64,000 nt of DNA from Sphingobacteriales bacterium (GTDB taxonomy: Bacteria > Bacteroidota > Bacteroidia > Chitinophagales > UBA2359): NCBI GenBank assembly GCA_016700115.1, contig CP064999.1:5451501-5515500 (forward strand), read 5' to 3'. The translations under genes were made by a program, and so were the position numbers. How positions within the stretch are numbered: the first letter of the stretch is position 1; each line of letters begins with the position of its first letter. Shown piece by piece: positions 27,523 through 36,358 of this stretch. The notes beneath the pieces were generated by a model. That model did no database searches, was not told the DNA's origin, and worked only from the letters and a program-made list of their open reading frames with translations.

Positions 27523-28575
27523 TTAGATTTCTGGAGTAACCGGTTTATTGACCGTAGGTAAAAACAGTTGAACTCCTGCACTTAAATAGCCTGTATTAAA
27601 ATGTTGTTTTGATGAATTTAAGAGCGGAAGACCTAAAGCGTATTGTGCAGTAAATTTAACATTTTTTGGTCCCATATTTAAAAAGACCGAGGGTTGACAA
27701 ATGATGTTGTTCAGTTTCTCATCGTAGTTCAATTCCAAATAAGGGATATTGGATTTTAAACGGTTGTGGAAAAAAATGAAATTTGCTGCTCCTCCAATTT
27801 CTACCCAATTTTTAAGATTTATTCCTGCACTTGGCTGTAAATATGCGCTTATGTAGCGGTTTTCATGGTGGCCATAAGTAGCGGGAACGGCATTTTTATC
27901 GTCAGAATACACCTTGCGGTTGTTAGCATGAGTTGTTCCGGTGATGTTTGATGTTCCCATTCCAACCCCTCCAAATACTGCAAAAACTCCTCCTGCATCG
28001 CCGGTATGTAATTTATAACCTGCTCCCAATGAGGCATTACGGTACTGATAACTCCTTTCTACTTGGTCTAAATTGCCTAAATTTAAGTCGGTATTGGCAT
28101 CAAATTCTATTGGAGGCAGGTAATCATGTTGAGGAATCAGCAAAAACCAGGTCCAATAGATATCAACATCGTAAACAGTAGCCTGCATGGCATCAATTTC
28201 AACAGAGTTTTGACCCTTGCCTCCAGAATATTGTGCCGTAACCGACCATTTATCGGTTACCGAATAAGCCATTGAACCGCTGACGTAGTTGATGTTTTCA
28301 AATTCTGCAATGCCATCGTTATCTGTAAAACTCTCTTTGGGGTCGTCTATATTGCTTCCAGAAGTGGTATATGTACCGGATATAACTAAATCGCCTTTGT
28401 TTTCTAAAACAGGGGTAAAAGCAGGGGTAATGGGGTTAAGTTGCGCAGGTGTTTTAACATCATTTCGATAATAGTTTTGGTAGTTTACCACATGCTGCTG
28501 AGTAATAGAGCAAGCACTAAATAAAAACATGCCTGAAAACAATAAAACTATTAGGGGGGGGTGTGCCGTTTTCAT
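27523..28575 (-). CDS. Outer-membrane lipoprotein of barrel type with C8 tract at codons 5-7
   Basis: The 350-aa product starts MKTAHPPLIVLLFSGMFLFSAC, a lipoprotein signal with lipobox FSAC. The rest is rich in barrel-like strands (SMAYSVTDKWSVTAQYSG, GAGYKLHTGDAGGVFAVFGGVGMG, NFIFFHNRLKSNIPYLELNYDE). The codons for His5-Pro6-Pro7-Leu8 contain eight consecutive C (G8 on the plus strand at 28554-28561). A 1-base change there would truncate the protein inside its signal peptide, so it is a candidate phase-variable gene. The current tract length is in frame. Family not recognised. Confidence 0.75.
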   Translation of the reverse strand: MKTAHPPLIVLLFSGMFLFSACSITQQHVVNYQNYYRNDVKTPAQLNPITPAFTPVLENKGDLVISGTYTTSGSNIDDPKESFTDNDGIAEFENINYVSGSMAYSVTDKWSVTAQYSGGKGQNSVEIDAMQATVYDVDIYWTWFLLIPQHDYLPPIEFDANTDLNLGNLDQVERSYQYRNASLGAGYKLHTGDAGGVFAVFGGVGMGTSNITGTTHANNRKVYSDDKNAVPATYGHHENRYISAYLQPSAGINLKNWVEIGGAANFIFFHNRLKSNIPYLELNYDEKLNNIICQPSVFLNMGPKNVKFTAQYALGLPLLNSSKQHFNTGYLSAGVQLFLPTVNKPVTPEI

Positions 28576-29054
28576 ACAAATAATTTTAAAAAATTTGAAA
28601 AAACAGTCAATAAGGATAGGTTATTTATAGCAGGTTAAACAAGGCAGTTGAAGTTACGTAAATTTCTGCTTTATGGGTTCTTGACCTTTACCGATAAAAT
28701 TGGTCACTTCTAAATATGCTCCAAACTCATCCTTGAAAGCACTTTTATCCTTCTAAGAGGAAAGTTAATGGAAGGTAATCGGTTTAATCTTCAGCAATCA
28801 CCTTCAAAAAAGTTCAAAAGGAGCAACCTTTTTAGCACCTATATTAGATACAATTTGGATCATATAAAAAATTCAATTTATCCGGACTGCCTTACACAAA
28901 ACAGATTCAGTTGAAACTTATTTCATGTTAAAAATAACAACAACAAGGGATTTACTTTGTAATCTAAACTATAACCTATACCTTTATTGTTTGTAGTATT
29001 GCTTTGAACAAACGCCCTTTTCTTATTTCTGTTAATGTTCAATCAACCCCGCCA
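28576..29054. other. Gene-free stretch between divergent genes
   Basis: This 0.45-kb AT-rich region separates the divergent lipoprotein and barrel genes. I see no ORF, hairpin with a T-run, dispersed-repeat copy or convincing -7 element. Confidence 0.5.
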
Positions 29055-29867
29055 ATGAATAAGCCCGAAAATCAAAAAAATCAATTTAAAAGGTTTACAT
29101 GGACTACACCTGTTTTCGGTACCTGCCTGTTTAAACTTTTATTATGTCTTCTTTTTTTGGTAAAATCTAACTCTGCTTTTAGTCAGGATAATAAAGAATA
29201 TGACTACTCTACCGGGCAACCAATGCCGAATGAACAAAATCAAACAACCGTCAATCCAAACGAATCTACCCGCAACTTCCCCCTCATGATGTTTGAAGCA
29301 AGTTTAGGGGCCGGTTTTTCTGTTGGTTATGAATTGCGGGAAGTTTTTGAATATGGTAATGGACTGGAACTTGGATTCTCATTCAATCTTTTGTCTAACA
29401 ATAAATTGTCAGTTGCTCCTGTTTTTCACCTTAATTTTCTGAACAACTATTACGATATAGATACTCAGGACAATTTGATATGGTGGGGATTTGGGGCTAA
29501 ATCCAATTATTACTTACTTGACCGCAACAAAGGCATCTGGAATTTTTATCCTTCTGTTTCTGTAAGATACAACCGGATCAACAATTATGTCAGTCCCAGA
29601 CCCGGATTTGCAGGCAATTCAATAACTGTTATGAAAGGTGGTGGGTTGTCTTATTCACTGGGGTTTGGAATAGTCAGAAAATCCAATTATCTCCAATTTG
29701 ACTATCAATTTTTTAACCCCGTAACCAAGATTGATAAAGATTTGATCAACGATTTTAACACTACTTCCGGACTATATGAACCCTATCAATTCAACAAAAC
29801 CCGGATGAATTTTAGTTATATCGGATTGACATTGGGTATGCAAATGCCCCTTGGTAAAAACAGGTAA
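29055..29867 (+). CDS. Probable outer-membrane beta-barrel protein
   Basis: A frame is open from a TTG at 29004, but the ATG at 29055 is preferred: it gives MNKPENQKNQFKRF followed by a hydrophobic segment (TCLFKLLLCLLFLVKSNSAFSQ) as signal peptide, with an unusually long positively charged n-region. The mature ~230 residues contain strands such as FEASLGAGFSVGYELREVFEYG, LNFLNNYYDI and GGGLSYSLGFGIVRKSNYLQFDYQF, and a final strand MNFSYIGLTLGMQMPL. It fits a small outer-membrane barrel of unknown function. Confidence 0.65.
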   Translation: MNKPENQKNQFKRFTWTTPVFGTCLFKLLLCLLFLVKSNSAFSQDNKEYDYSTGQPMPNEQNQTTVNPNESTRNFPLMMFEASLGAGFSVGYELREVFEYGNGLELGFSFNLLSNNKLSVAPVFHLNFLNNYYDIDTQDNLIWWGFGAKSNYYLLDRNKGIWNFYPSVSVRYNRINNYVSPRPGFAGNSITVMKGGGLSYSLGFGIVRKSNYLQFDYQFFNPVTKIDKDLINDFNTTSGLYEPYQFNKTRMNFSYIGLTLGMQMPLGKNR

Positions 29868-29900
29868 TTCGAAAATATTAAAGTCTCCCCTATTCCGCCC

Positions 29901-30638
29901 CTAATTTTTTTGAGCCGATATTATGATATTGGGTGAAAAAATCAGCCCTTTTGAAGACCTACCGGATGCAAAAATGAATGTTTTGCTAAATACTACGGTT
30001 AATTTCCATAAGATAATTCTAAGAAATTCTTTAATAGGATTCTTAATTTTCATACACGAGCCGGTAACTGTTACTTTTGAAAATCCGGTGCTGTGAAAAA
30101 GCTGCTCTGCTGAAGAATTGTTGAGAATAGTTTCATGAGTAAAATCTCCAAACATATATAAAGAAGAGAAAAGGGCATCGGCATTAGGCGTTCTGAAAAC
30201 AGCAATGCCTTTGCTGCAAAGCCCAAGCTGGATAATTTCCAAAATTTCAACCAACTCATCTTTGCTGAAATGCTCGATGATATCAATTCCGATGATGACA
30301 TCAAATGTGTTGGGATGTTTTTTTAAATATTCAATTAAATCGGCCTGTTCAACTCCTTTAATGCCAATTTTTTCTGCTTCGGCTACCTGATCCGGACTTA
30401 AATCAATACCCCTTACTTTCTGATAACCATGTTGTTGGAGCGCATGTACCAATGAGCCGAATCCACAGCCAATATCTATGATGTTGGGTTGACTAACAAC
30501 TTTTGGAAGCAACGGGATGATTTCTTGTTGAAAATGCCAGGAGTCTTGCTTTAATTTATCATTTATTTCCCTTTCGCTTCGCCGGCCGGATTGTGTTTGA
30601 TAATACTTGTTGTAAAGGGTTTTTCTGTATTGATACAT
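29901..30638 (-). CDS. Class I SAM-dependent methyltransferase
   Basis: The 245-aa cytoplasmic protein has motif I (NIIDIGCGFGSLVHALQQHG), motif II-like acidic end (VRGIDLSPDQVAEAEKIG) and motif post-I/III (FDVIIGIDIIEHFSKDELVEIL), which place it in the UbiG/Methyltransf_23-like group. It probably methylates a small molecule or polysaccharide; the substrate cannot be told. The C-terminal ~60 residues diverge. It ends convergently with the barrel gene at 29055. Confidence 0.85.
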   Translation of the reverse strand: MYQYRKTLYNKYYQTQSGRRSEREINDKLKQDSWHFQQEIIPLLPKVVSQPNIIDIGCGFGSLVHALQQHGYQKVRGIDLSPDQVAEAEKIGIKGVEQADLIEYLKKHPNTFDVIIGIDIIEHFSKDELVEILEIIQLGLCSKGIAVFRTPNADALFSSLYMFGDFTHETILNNSSAEQLFHSTGFSKVTVTGSCMKIKNPIKEFLRIILWKLTVVFSKTFIFASGRSSKGLIFSPNIIISAQKN

Positions 30639-30814
30639 GAGATACTGTACAAATAAAGTCTATGTAAGTTAATAATTACAGGCCATAAAGAATTTTATGC
30701 CTAAAAAGCGTGCAAAAGTAGTAAAACCTGATTGTATTTCATTTCTGCCTCAATTGAACATCAAATATAAGCCGTAAAACTTGTTGGCCTTAGCCGGCAC
30801 CAATTTTAATCGCT

Positions 30815-31993
30815 TTATTCATCTTCCAACCAATAATCAACCACACTGCTGCGGTCATTATAAAGGCTTTGATTAACGCGGTACATAGACTGTCTGGTTA
30901 TATATCCCATACTTACCGCATGTTTGGCAAGTTCGAGGCTATCTTCAATCAATAAAGCCGGAACTATAGGTTCGCTTTTAATAAGCTTTTTTACCCTGTC
31001 TGTTCTTTTTTTGTCTTTAACTGCCCTGATGTAAATGCATAAAATACGTCCGGGGTGCTTTTTTGCAATATCTAAATATATATCGGCATCTTTTTCACCA
31101 CTGTCGCCAATCAAAATAAATGGTAAGTTGGGGTAGGTTTCTAAAATTTTAACCGTTTCATTGTACTTATGGTTTTTATAGGCTTCTGACAATGTACTGT
31201 TGTTGGCATGTCCGAAATCTCTCAACAATACCGGGCCCTTTGGTATGTGATTCACATCCATAAACTCATCAATCAGGTCATACAAATTCCAGGGGCTGTT
31301 GGAAACATAAAATATCGGGTTTTTCTGGCTGCCGCTACTTCCTTTTCTAAACGACCAGTATAAAGCCGGTGCGCCTCTGAAAGCCAAACGGGTATAAGCA
31401 TTTTTAAAAACCGCCAGGTAAATCATCTTGATTTTTGAAACCACATTTGACTTTAGCAAAGTATCATCCAGGTCGCTGATAACTCCATATTCAGCCATAC
31501 TATTGGGAACTAATATCTGACCTTTAATTACCTTTATCTTTTTCGGCCGGATACCATCCGGAAACAGCAGTTCAAAAAAAATGTCCTGAAAAATGCTATT
31601 ATTGGGCTTAAAAGGAATTGATAAGGGAGTATCTATTTTAAAATAACCTTCTTCGTCTGAGGTCTGGATAAATTTATGCCCCATATAGCTCAATTGTAAA
31701 GATTGATTGGGTACTTCATCACTTTCAAATCTGTGATATGAATTGAGAAGGTTGCGCCAATGACTATCCCTTCCAGATGCAACAATCCCTTTGTTTTCGA
31801 GTATTCGCCCTCTGCAATAAAGGTAGTCTGATGTACCATATCCCCTGTAAGCCACTATTTCGAACGGAGGGGAAGCACCCTGATTGCTTTTCAGTTTGTC
31901 CAAACTATTCTCTAAAAACGACAACAACCCTGAAGCACCTTTTTTAAAGAAACTAAAACGTTTGTTTTCTCTCATCTCACAAATATACCGCAA
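30815..31993 (-). CDS. App1-family (DUF2183) HAD-like phosphatase
   Basis: The 392-aa product carries YGVISDLDDTLLKSNVVSKIKM (the DxDDT nucleophile motif at ~residues 174-178), IFYVSNSPWNLYDLIDEFMDVN and LPFILIGDSGEKDADIYLDIA. These define the phosphatidate-phosphatase App1 catalytic domain. The N-terminal half (FEIVAYRGYGTSDYLYCRGRIL) is the conserved App1 accessory domain. It may dephosphorylate phosphatidate-type lipids; the bacterial role is not established. An internal Met at residue 7 (31975, MRENKRFS) is an alternative start. Confidence 0.85.
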   Translation of the reverse strand: MRYICEMRENKRFSFFKKGASGLLSFLENSLDKLKSNQGASPPFEIVAYRGYGTSDYLYCRGRILENKGIVASGRDSHWRNLLNSYHRFESDEVPNQSLQLSYMGHKFIQTSDEEGYFKIDTPLSIPFKPNNSIFQDIFFELLFPDGIRPKKIKVIKGQILVPNSMAEYGVISDLDDTLLKSNVVSKIKMIYLAVFKNAYTRLAFRGAPALYWSFRKGSSGSQKNPIFYVSNSPWNLYDLIDEFMDVNHIPKGPVLLRDFGHANNSTLSEAYKNHKYNETVKILETYPNLPFILIGDSGEKDADIYLDIAKKHPGRILCIYIRAVKDKKRTDRVKKLIKSEPIVPALLIEDSLELAKHAVSMGYITRQSMYRVNQSLYNDRSSVVDYWLEDE

Positions 31994-32098
31994 AAAAAAG
32001 ATTTAGAAGCCATCCGTAACTTTCGATTAGAAGTAATATTGCGGACTTTGACTTTCTGAATAACCATTTTTACTGATCATTAAGTAACTGAATGGTAA

Positions 32099-33547
32099 TT
32101 AAACTCCAAAAACAAATTTCACTAAAACATAGCCTAAAGCGGCATTGACAATGACTGAAACTATATTCAGGACAAAACCGGTTCTGGCCATTTGAGGCAT
32201 CGTTATATGTCCGCTCGAAAACACGATGGCATTGGGAGGAGTTCCCATAGGCAGCATAAACGCAGCACTTGCTGCCAATGTTACAGGAACAGTCAGCAAC
32301 AAGGCATGAATATCTGCACCGGCAGCAATACCGGCAACTACCGGTAAAAATATGCTTACCAACGCTACATTGCTCATCAACTCACTGATAAAAACAATGG
32401 CTGCCACCAGGACAAATATTAAAACGATAGTCGAAAAATTGCCTGCCTGAATCATATTACCTATCATTTCTACAATCCCCGTTTTTTCCATCGAATCAGC
32501 TAAGGCTAACCCGCCCCCAAATAACAGCAATATGCCCCAGGGCAGTTTTTTGCTATCTTCCCAGGTCAACAAAAATTTACCTTTTTTTAAGTTTCGGGGA
32601 ACGACAAAGGTGAGTAACCCACCAATCATAGCAATGGTAGTATCTGATAGCGTAGCACCGGGAACTGATAACTGCAACAACTGTTCAAACTGAGGTCTTA
32701 AAATCCATGAAGTGGCGGTAATCAGAAATATAGCGGTAACCATTTTTTCTGATTTTGATATTTTCCCCAATTCTTCAAGTTGTTGATTGATAAATTCACC
32801 CGAGGCAGTAATTTTACCGATACCGTTCGGATAAAAAAATTTGGTCAGGAGCAGGTATGTAACAACTAAAAGAAGCAAAGCGATGGGTGTTCCTACTATC
32901 ATCCATTGCACAAAACCTATTTGCATTTGAAAAGTTTTTTGCATAAATCCGGCAAAAACAAGATTGGGAGGTGTTCCGATTAGGGTAGCCATCCCTCCTA
33001 TATTGGCAGCATAAGCAATTGACAACATTAACGACAGAGAAAATCTTTGAAACTGTTGTGAACTGATTTGTCTGTTATGTTCCATAACAGTGATTACCGA
33101 AGCTGCAATAGGCAACATCATTACCGTAGTAGCCGTATTACTGACCCACATGCTGATAAACCCGGTTGCAATAATAAAACCCAGAATAATGCCATCGGCA
33201 GTTGACCCTGTCAGGTGAAGGATGGTTAGGGCTATCCGGCGATGAAGTCCGCTTTTTTCCATTGCCAGTGCAATAAAAAAACCTCCCATAAACAAATAGA
33301 CGATTGGGTTTGCATAAGGAGCAGCCACGTCTTTCATTGACCCGATCTCTAATAAAGGGAACAAAATAAGAGGAAGCAAAGAGGTTACCGGAATGGGTAC
33401 TGCTTCTGTAAACCACCAAATCATGATCCAAACCATACAGGCTATCACCTTCCATGCCATTGGGTCAATCGGTGCAGGAATCAATAAAAAGACGAAAAAC
33501 AATGCAGGTGCTAAAACTAAGCCTATTGATTTATAGGTGGGATACAT
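32099..33547 (-). CDS. DASS (SLC13)-family sodium/anion symporter
   Basis: The 482-aa membrane protein has about 11-12 helices and the two re-entrant SNT-type motifs of the divalent anion:Na+ symporters: WVSNTATTVMMLPIAASV, and LMSNVALVSIFLPVVAGIA followed by LPMGTPPNAIVFSSGHITMPQMA. These bind Na+ and a dicarboxylate or sulfate. The conserved WWFTEAVPIPVTSLLPLILFP segment lies near the N-terminus. It probably imports succinate-like acids or sulfate; the substrate is undecided. Monocistronic by spacing. Confidence 0.92.
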   Translation of the reverse strand: MYPTYKSIGLVLAPALFFVFLLIPAPIDPMAWKVIACMVWIMIWWFTEAVPIPVTSLLPLILFPLLEIGSMKDVAAPYANPIVYLFMGGFFIALAMEKSGLHRRIALTILHLTGSTADGIILGFIIATGFISMWVSNTATTVMMLPIAASVITVMEHNRQISSQQFQRFSLSLMLSIAYAANIGGMATLIGTPPNLVFAGFMQKTFQMQIGFVQWMIVGTPIALLLLVVTYLLLTKFFYPNGIGKITASGEFINQQLEELGKISKSEKMVTAIFLITATSWILRPQFEQLLQLSVPGATLSDTTIAMIGGLLTFVVPRNLKKGKFLLTWEDSKKLPWGILLLFGGGLALADSMEKTGIVEMIGNMIQAGNFSTIVLIFVLVAAIVFISELMSNVALVSIFLPVVAGIAAGADIHALLLTVPVTLAASAAFMLPMGTPPNAIVFSSGHITMPQMARTGFVLNIVSVIVNAALGYVLVKFVFGV

Positions 33548-33958
33548 AGTTGATTTGGTTAAACATCAATATGAAAAACTGCCCGCTAAAATAGTTTTTT
33601 TGCAACTACTAATTATACAGACAATAGATATAATACAAAGAGCAAAAATAAAATGATCGCTATTTATCTAACCTTGTAAGGTTGACAAACGCACTTTGTT
33701 GATAGTTTCAGACCACAAAGAACAAATTTCATTGTTGTCTGTCTTTGTATTATTCTGAAACAGGGGTAAATCATTTATAAACCGTTTTTTGGCTGAAATA
33801 AGAAATCAACTAATCATAATCATTTCGCATCTCATACCCGAAATTAGCACTTATATGGTACTAAAAGGACGAAAGATTACTCCCCAACAACAAACTGTAA
33901 TTAATTTTTGATATTTTTCCCACAATATTAACCTTAAACCCCCATACTGTTTTTTGCG
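33548..33958. other. Divergent intergenic region with a nested hairpin
   Basis: There is no gene in this region. AACCTTGTAAGGTT (near 33671) is a perfect palindrome. At 33705-33761 three nested complementary segments occur in order: GTTTCAG/CTGAAAC, ACAAAG/CTTTGT and AACAA/TTGTT. There is no T-run, so it is not a terminator. It lies upstream of both dacB and the symporter gene. Confidence 0.4.
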
Positions 33959-35476
33959 ATGCAGTTCTTGTTTAGATATTTATTGATGTTCCGTTTGGTA
34001 TTTTTTCCAATGCTTTTTTTAGGAGCTCTGCTTTTAAAAGCACAGCCAAAGCCAAATAAATATCCGGCTGTTCAGGATGCCCTAATCAGTATGGACAATG
34101 ATGTGGATTTGCAACCGGCAAGCTGGAGTTACTATGTTAAAAATGTTTCAGACGGAGAGGTAATCGCTGCCTTTAATTCCATGAAATTATTGCGACCGGC
34201 TTCTGCCTTAAAAGTAATGACTACTGCTGCTGCGCTTTCAATTTTAGGTCCTGACCATACTTTTTCCACTAAACTGGAATACGACGGCAGAATTGACGAA
34301 ATTGGCATATTAAAGGGTAACCTATACATCACCGGAGGAGGCGACCCCACTTTGGCTACCAATCGTTCAGATATAGCTACTCCTTACAATGTTGTATTGC
34401 AACAATGGGTTAAGTCCATCCAACAGTTGGGAATAAAAAAAATTGAGGGGAGAGTTATTGGAGATGCCGGATATTTCCCGGATGATATGATTCCAACAAC
34501 CTGGATTTGGGAAGATATCGGAAACTATTATGGAGCCGGGGTCAGCGGGTTAAACTTTCACGAAAACCGTTACGATTTGGTGCTTTCTTCGGGAAAAACC
34601 GGCAGTCCTACTAATATTTTGAAAATACAACCCGAAGTTCCGGGATTGCAATTAACCAATCTGACTACTGCCGGAGCGGCAGGCAGCGGCGATCAGGCTT
34701 ATATTTATGGATCCCCCTTTAATCTATCCATTGTTGTAAGAGGAACGATTCCTCCAAATCGCAGCAGTTTTGTTATCAGAGGGGCTGTTCCTGACCCTGC
34801 TCTTTATGCAGCCTCCTGCCTGAAACAAACGCTGGAACAAATGGGTATTCAGGTAACAGAACCGGCAGCTACTGTTCGACAGCTTTCAGAGCTTGAAAAC
34901 TATAAAAGCCAACAAAAATATATGCTCCATATCAGTACATCACCTCCAATAAAAAAAATAGTGTACTGGTGCAACAAACGCAGTGTGAACCTGTTTGCAG
35001 AAGCACTTTTGCGCGAAATGGGAAAAAAACAATTTGGAACCGGAACCATTGAGAATGGAATAAAAGCAGTTAAGCAGTTTTACCAAAACCGCGGAATAGA
35101 CCTCAACGAAGCAATTCTTTATGATGGAAGCGGGTTGTCGCCTTCAAATGCGATTTCTGCAAAACAACTGACAGAAATTCTCTCAAACTATGCCGGTGCT
35201 CCCAATTTTAATGAGTTTTACCAATCCTTACCTGTTGCAGGTGATGCTTCTGACGATGGGTTTTTGAAGAGTTTTATGAATAGTAAAAGTAAAACAGCAA
35301 AACTCAGTGTTAAAAGCGGTTATCTGAGTAATACCCGTGCATATTGCGGATATATTAAAACCCAATCGGGCAGACTGCTGGCCTTTACCGTGATGGTCAA
35401 TAATTATACCTGTACCAATACTTATATCAAAAAGAAAATAGAGGATTTGCTCTTGCCTTTAATGCAACTTAAATAG
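33959..35476 (+). CDS. dacB: D-alanyl-D-alanine carboxypeptidase/endopeptidase (PBP4 type)
   Basis: The 505-aa product has an N-terminal signal segment (LLMFRLVFFPMLFLGALLLKAQ) and the three PBP active-site motifs: SALK (S82, K85), SVN (S342, N344) and KSG (K452-G454). Between the first two lies the ~160-residue insert typical of DacB (VIGDAGYFPDDMIPTTWIWEDIGNYYGAG). It trims or cleaves peptidoglycan cross-links in the periplasm. It converges with the lipoprotein gene at 35486, with only 9 bases between the stops. Confidence 0.93.
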   Translation: MQFLFRYLLMFRLVFFPMLFLGALLLKAQPKPNKYPAVQDALISMDNDVDLQPASWSYYVKNVSDGEVIAAFNSMKLLRPASALKVMTTAAALSILGPDHTFSTKLEYDGRIDEIGILKGNLYITGGGDPTLATNRSDIATPYNVVLQQWVKSIQQLGIKKIEGRVIGDAGYFPDDMIPTTWIWEDIGNYYGAGVSGLNFHENRYDLVLSSGKTGSPTNILKIQPEVPGLQLTNLTTAGAAGSGDQAYIYGSPFNLSIVVRGTIPPNRSSFVIRGAVPDPALYAASCLKQTLEQMGIQVTEPAATVRQLSELENYKSQQKYMLHISTSPPIKKIVYWCNKRSVNLFAEALLREMGKKQFGTGTIENGIKAVKQFYQNRGIDLNEAILYDGSGLSPSNAISAKQLTEILSNYAGAPNFNEFYQSLPVAGDASDDGFLKSFMNSKSKTAKLSVKSGYLSNTRAYCGYIKTQSGRLLAFTVMVNNYTCTNTYIKKKIEDLLLPLMQLK

Positions 35477-35485
35477 GACGAACGA

Positions 35486-36229
35486 TTAATGTTTATAGTC
35501 AATCACGCGCATTTTAACTAAACTTCCTCTTTGTGCCCGTTGGGGCCAAGGTAGCGGACTTGTAATATCATTGCTGCCAAGTTGCAACAACCATCGTTCT
35601 TTTTCAATCATACCCACTCCTTCAGCATATACTTCGCGGCTATAGACCTTATTAACCAAATCTTCATAGTCGTGTTGCAAAACGGTTACCGTATTCTCAA
35701 ATGTCAGCCCGTTTATGGAATGCTGGGTATTCATTTGTTCGTATTGATAATGCCAGTTAGCATATACTGCCGTTGTTTCCTGATTGGTGTTGATATATGA
35801 ATTGCCCCACCATTTCACTCCATCCTGAACAGGAAACACCATATTCAAAAACCTCAGTTCGCCTTCTTTTCGCTCTGCTTTTGTACTGTCTTTTACAGCA
35901 TACCAAACCGTAGGAATTATCTTATCCCAGGCAATCGTATCGCTGTAACGGGCATACCGCTCAATTGTTATTGCCGGTCGGCTCTCGTTGTCAGTAAATG
36001 GCTGGGCAAACACTTCTTTTATCTGCAATTGTATAGTATCTACTCCTTGTGAAAGAAAGGTGCTGTACAGGATAGAATCGACCTGATAAATCACCCAATG
36101 TCCTGAGTCGATAGGAAAGTATTCGTAACCATATTTAAGGTCATAGGTTTCTGTTTCCTCTGTACATCCTGTATAAGAAAAAAGAGCAATTACGATTATA
36201 CAAATCAAAAAAGCGATGCGCTGAATCAT
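35486..36229 (-). CDS. Hypothetical lipoprotein
   Basis: The 247-aa product has a lipoprotein signal (hydrophobic residues 5-18, lipobox YTGC at ~19-22). The mature part begins YDLKYGYEYFPIDSGHWVIYQVDSI, a pattern frequent in Bacteroidota exported proteins of unknown function, and is rich in Trp and Tyr. No catalytic motif is visible. The WD40 gene lies upstream on the same strand, about 130 bases away, so the two may be co-transcribed. Function unknown. Confidence 0.7.
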   Translation of the reverse strand: MIQRIAFLICIIVIALFSYTGCTEETETYDLKYGYEYFPIDSGHWVIYQVDSILYSTFLSQGVDTIQLQIKEVFAQPFTDNESRPAITIERYARYSDTIAWDKIIPTVWYAVKDSTKAERKEGELRFLNMVFPVQDGVKWWGNSYINTNQETTAVYANWHYQYEQMNTQHSINGLTFENTVTVLQHDYEDLVNKVYSREVYAEGVGMIEKERWLLQLGSNDITSPLPWPQRAQRGSLVKMRVIDYKH

Positions 36230-36358
36230 TCGAAAAATTTTAACACTTAAAATGGTTAACTCTACTGTTTAGCAGAGCCGGGAATAATAGATTTCAACCT
36301 TAGTCGAAGGCCTTTGTGTTTTCGTTGCATTTTCAAGGCCGGCAAATGTTTACCGATG

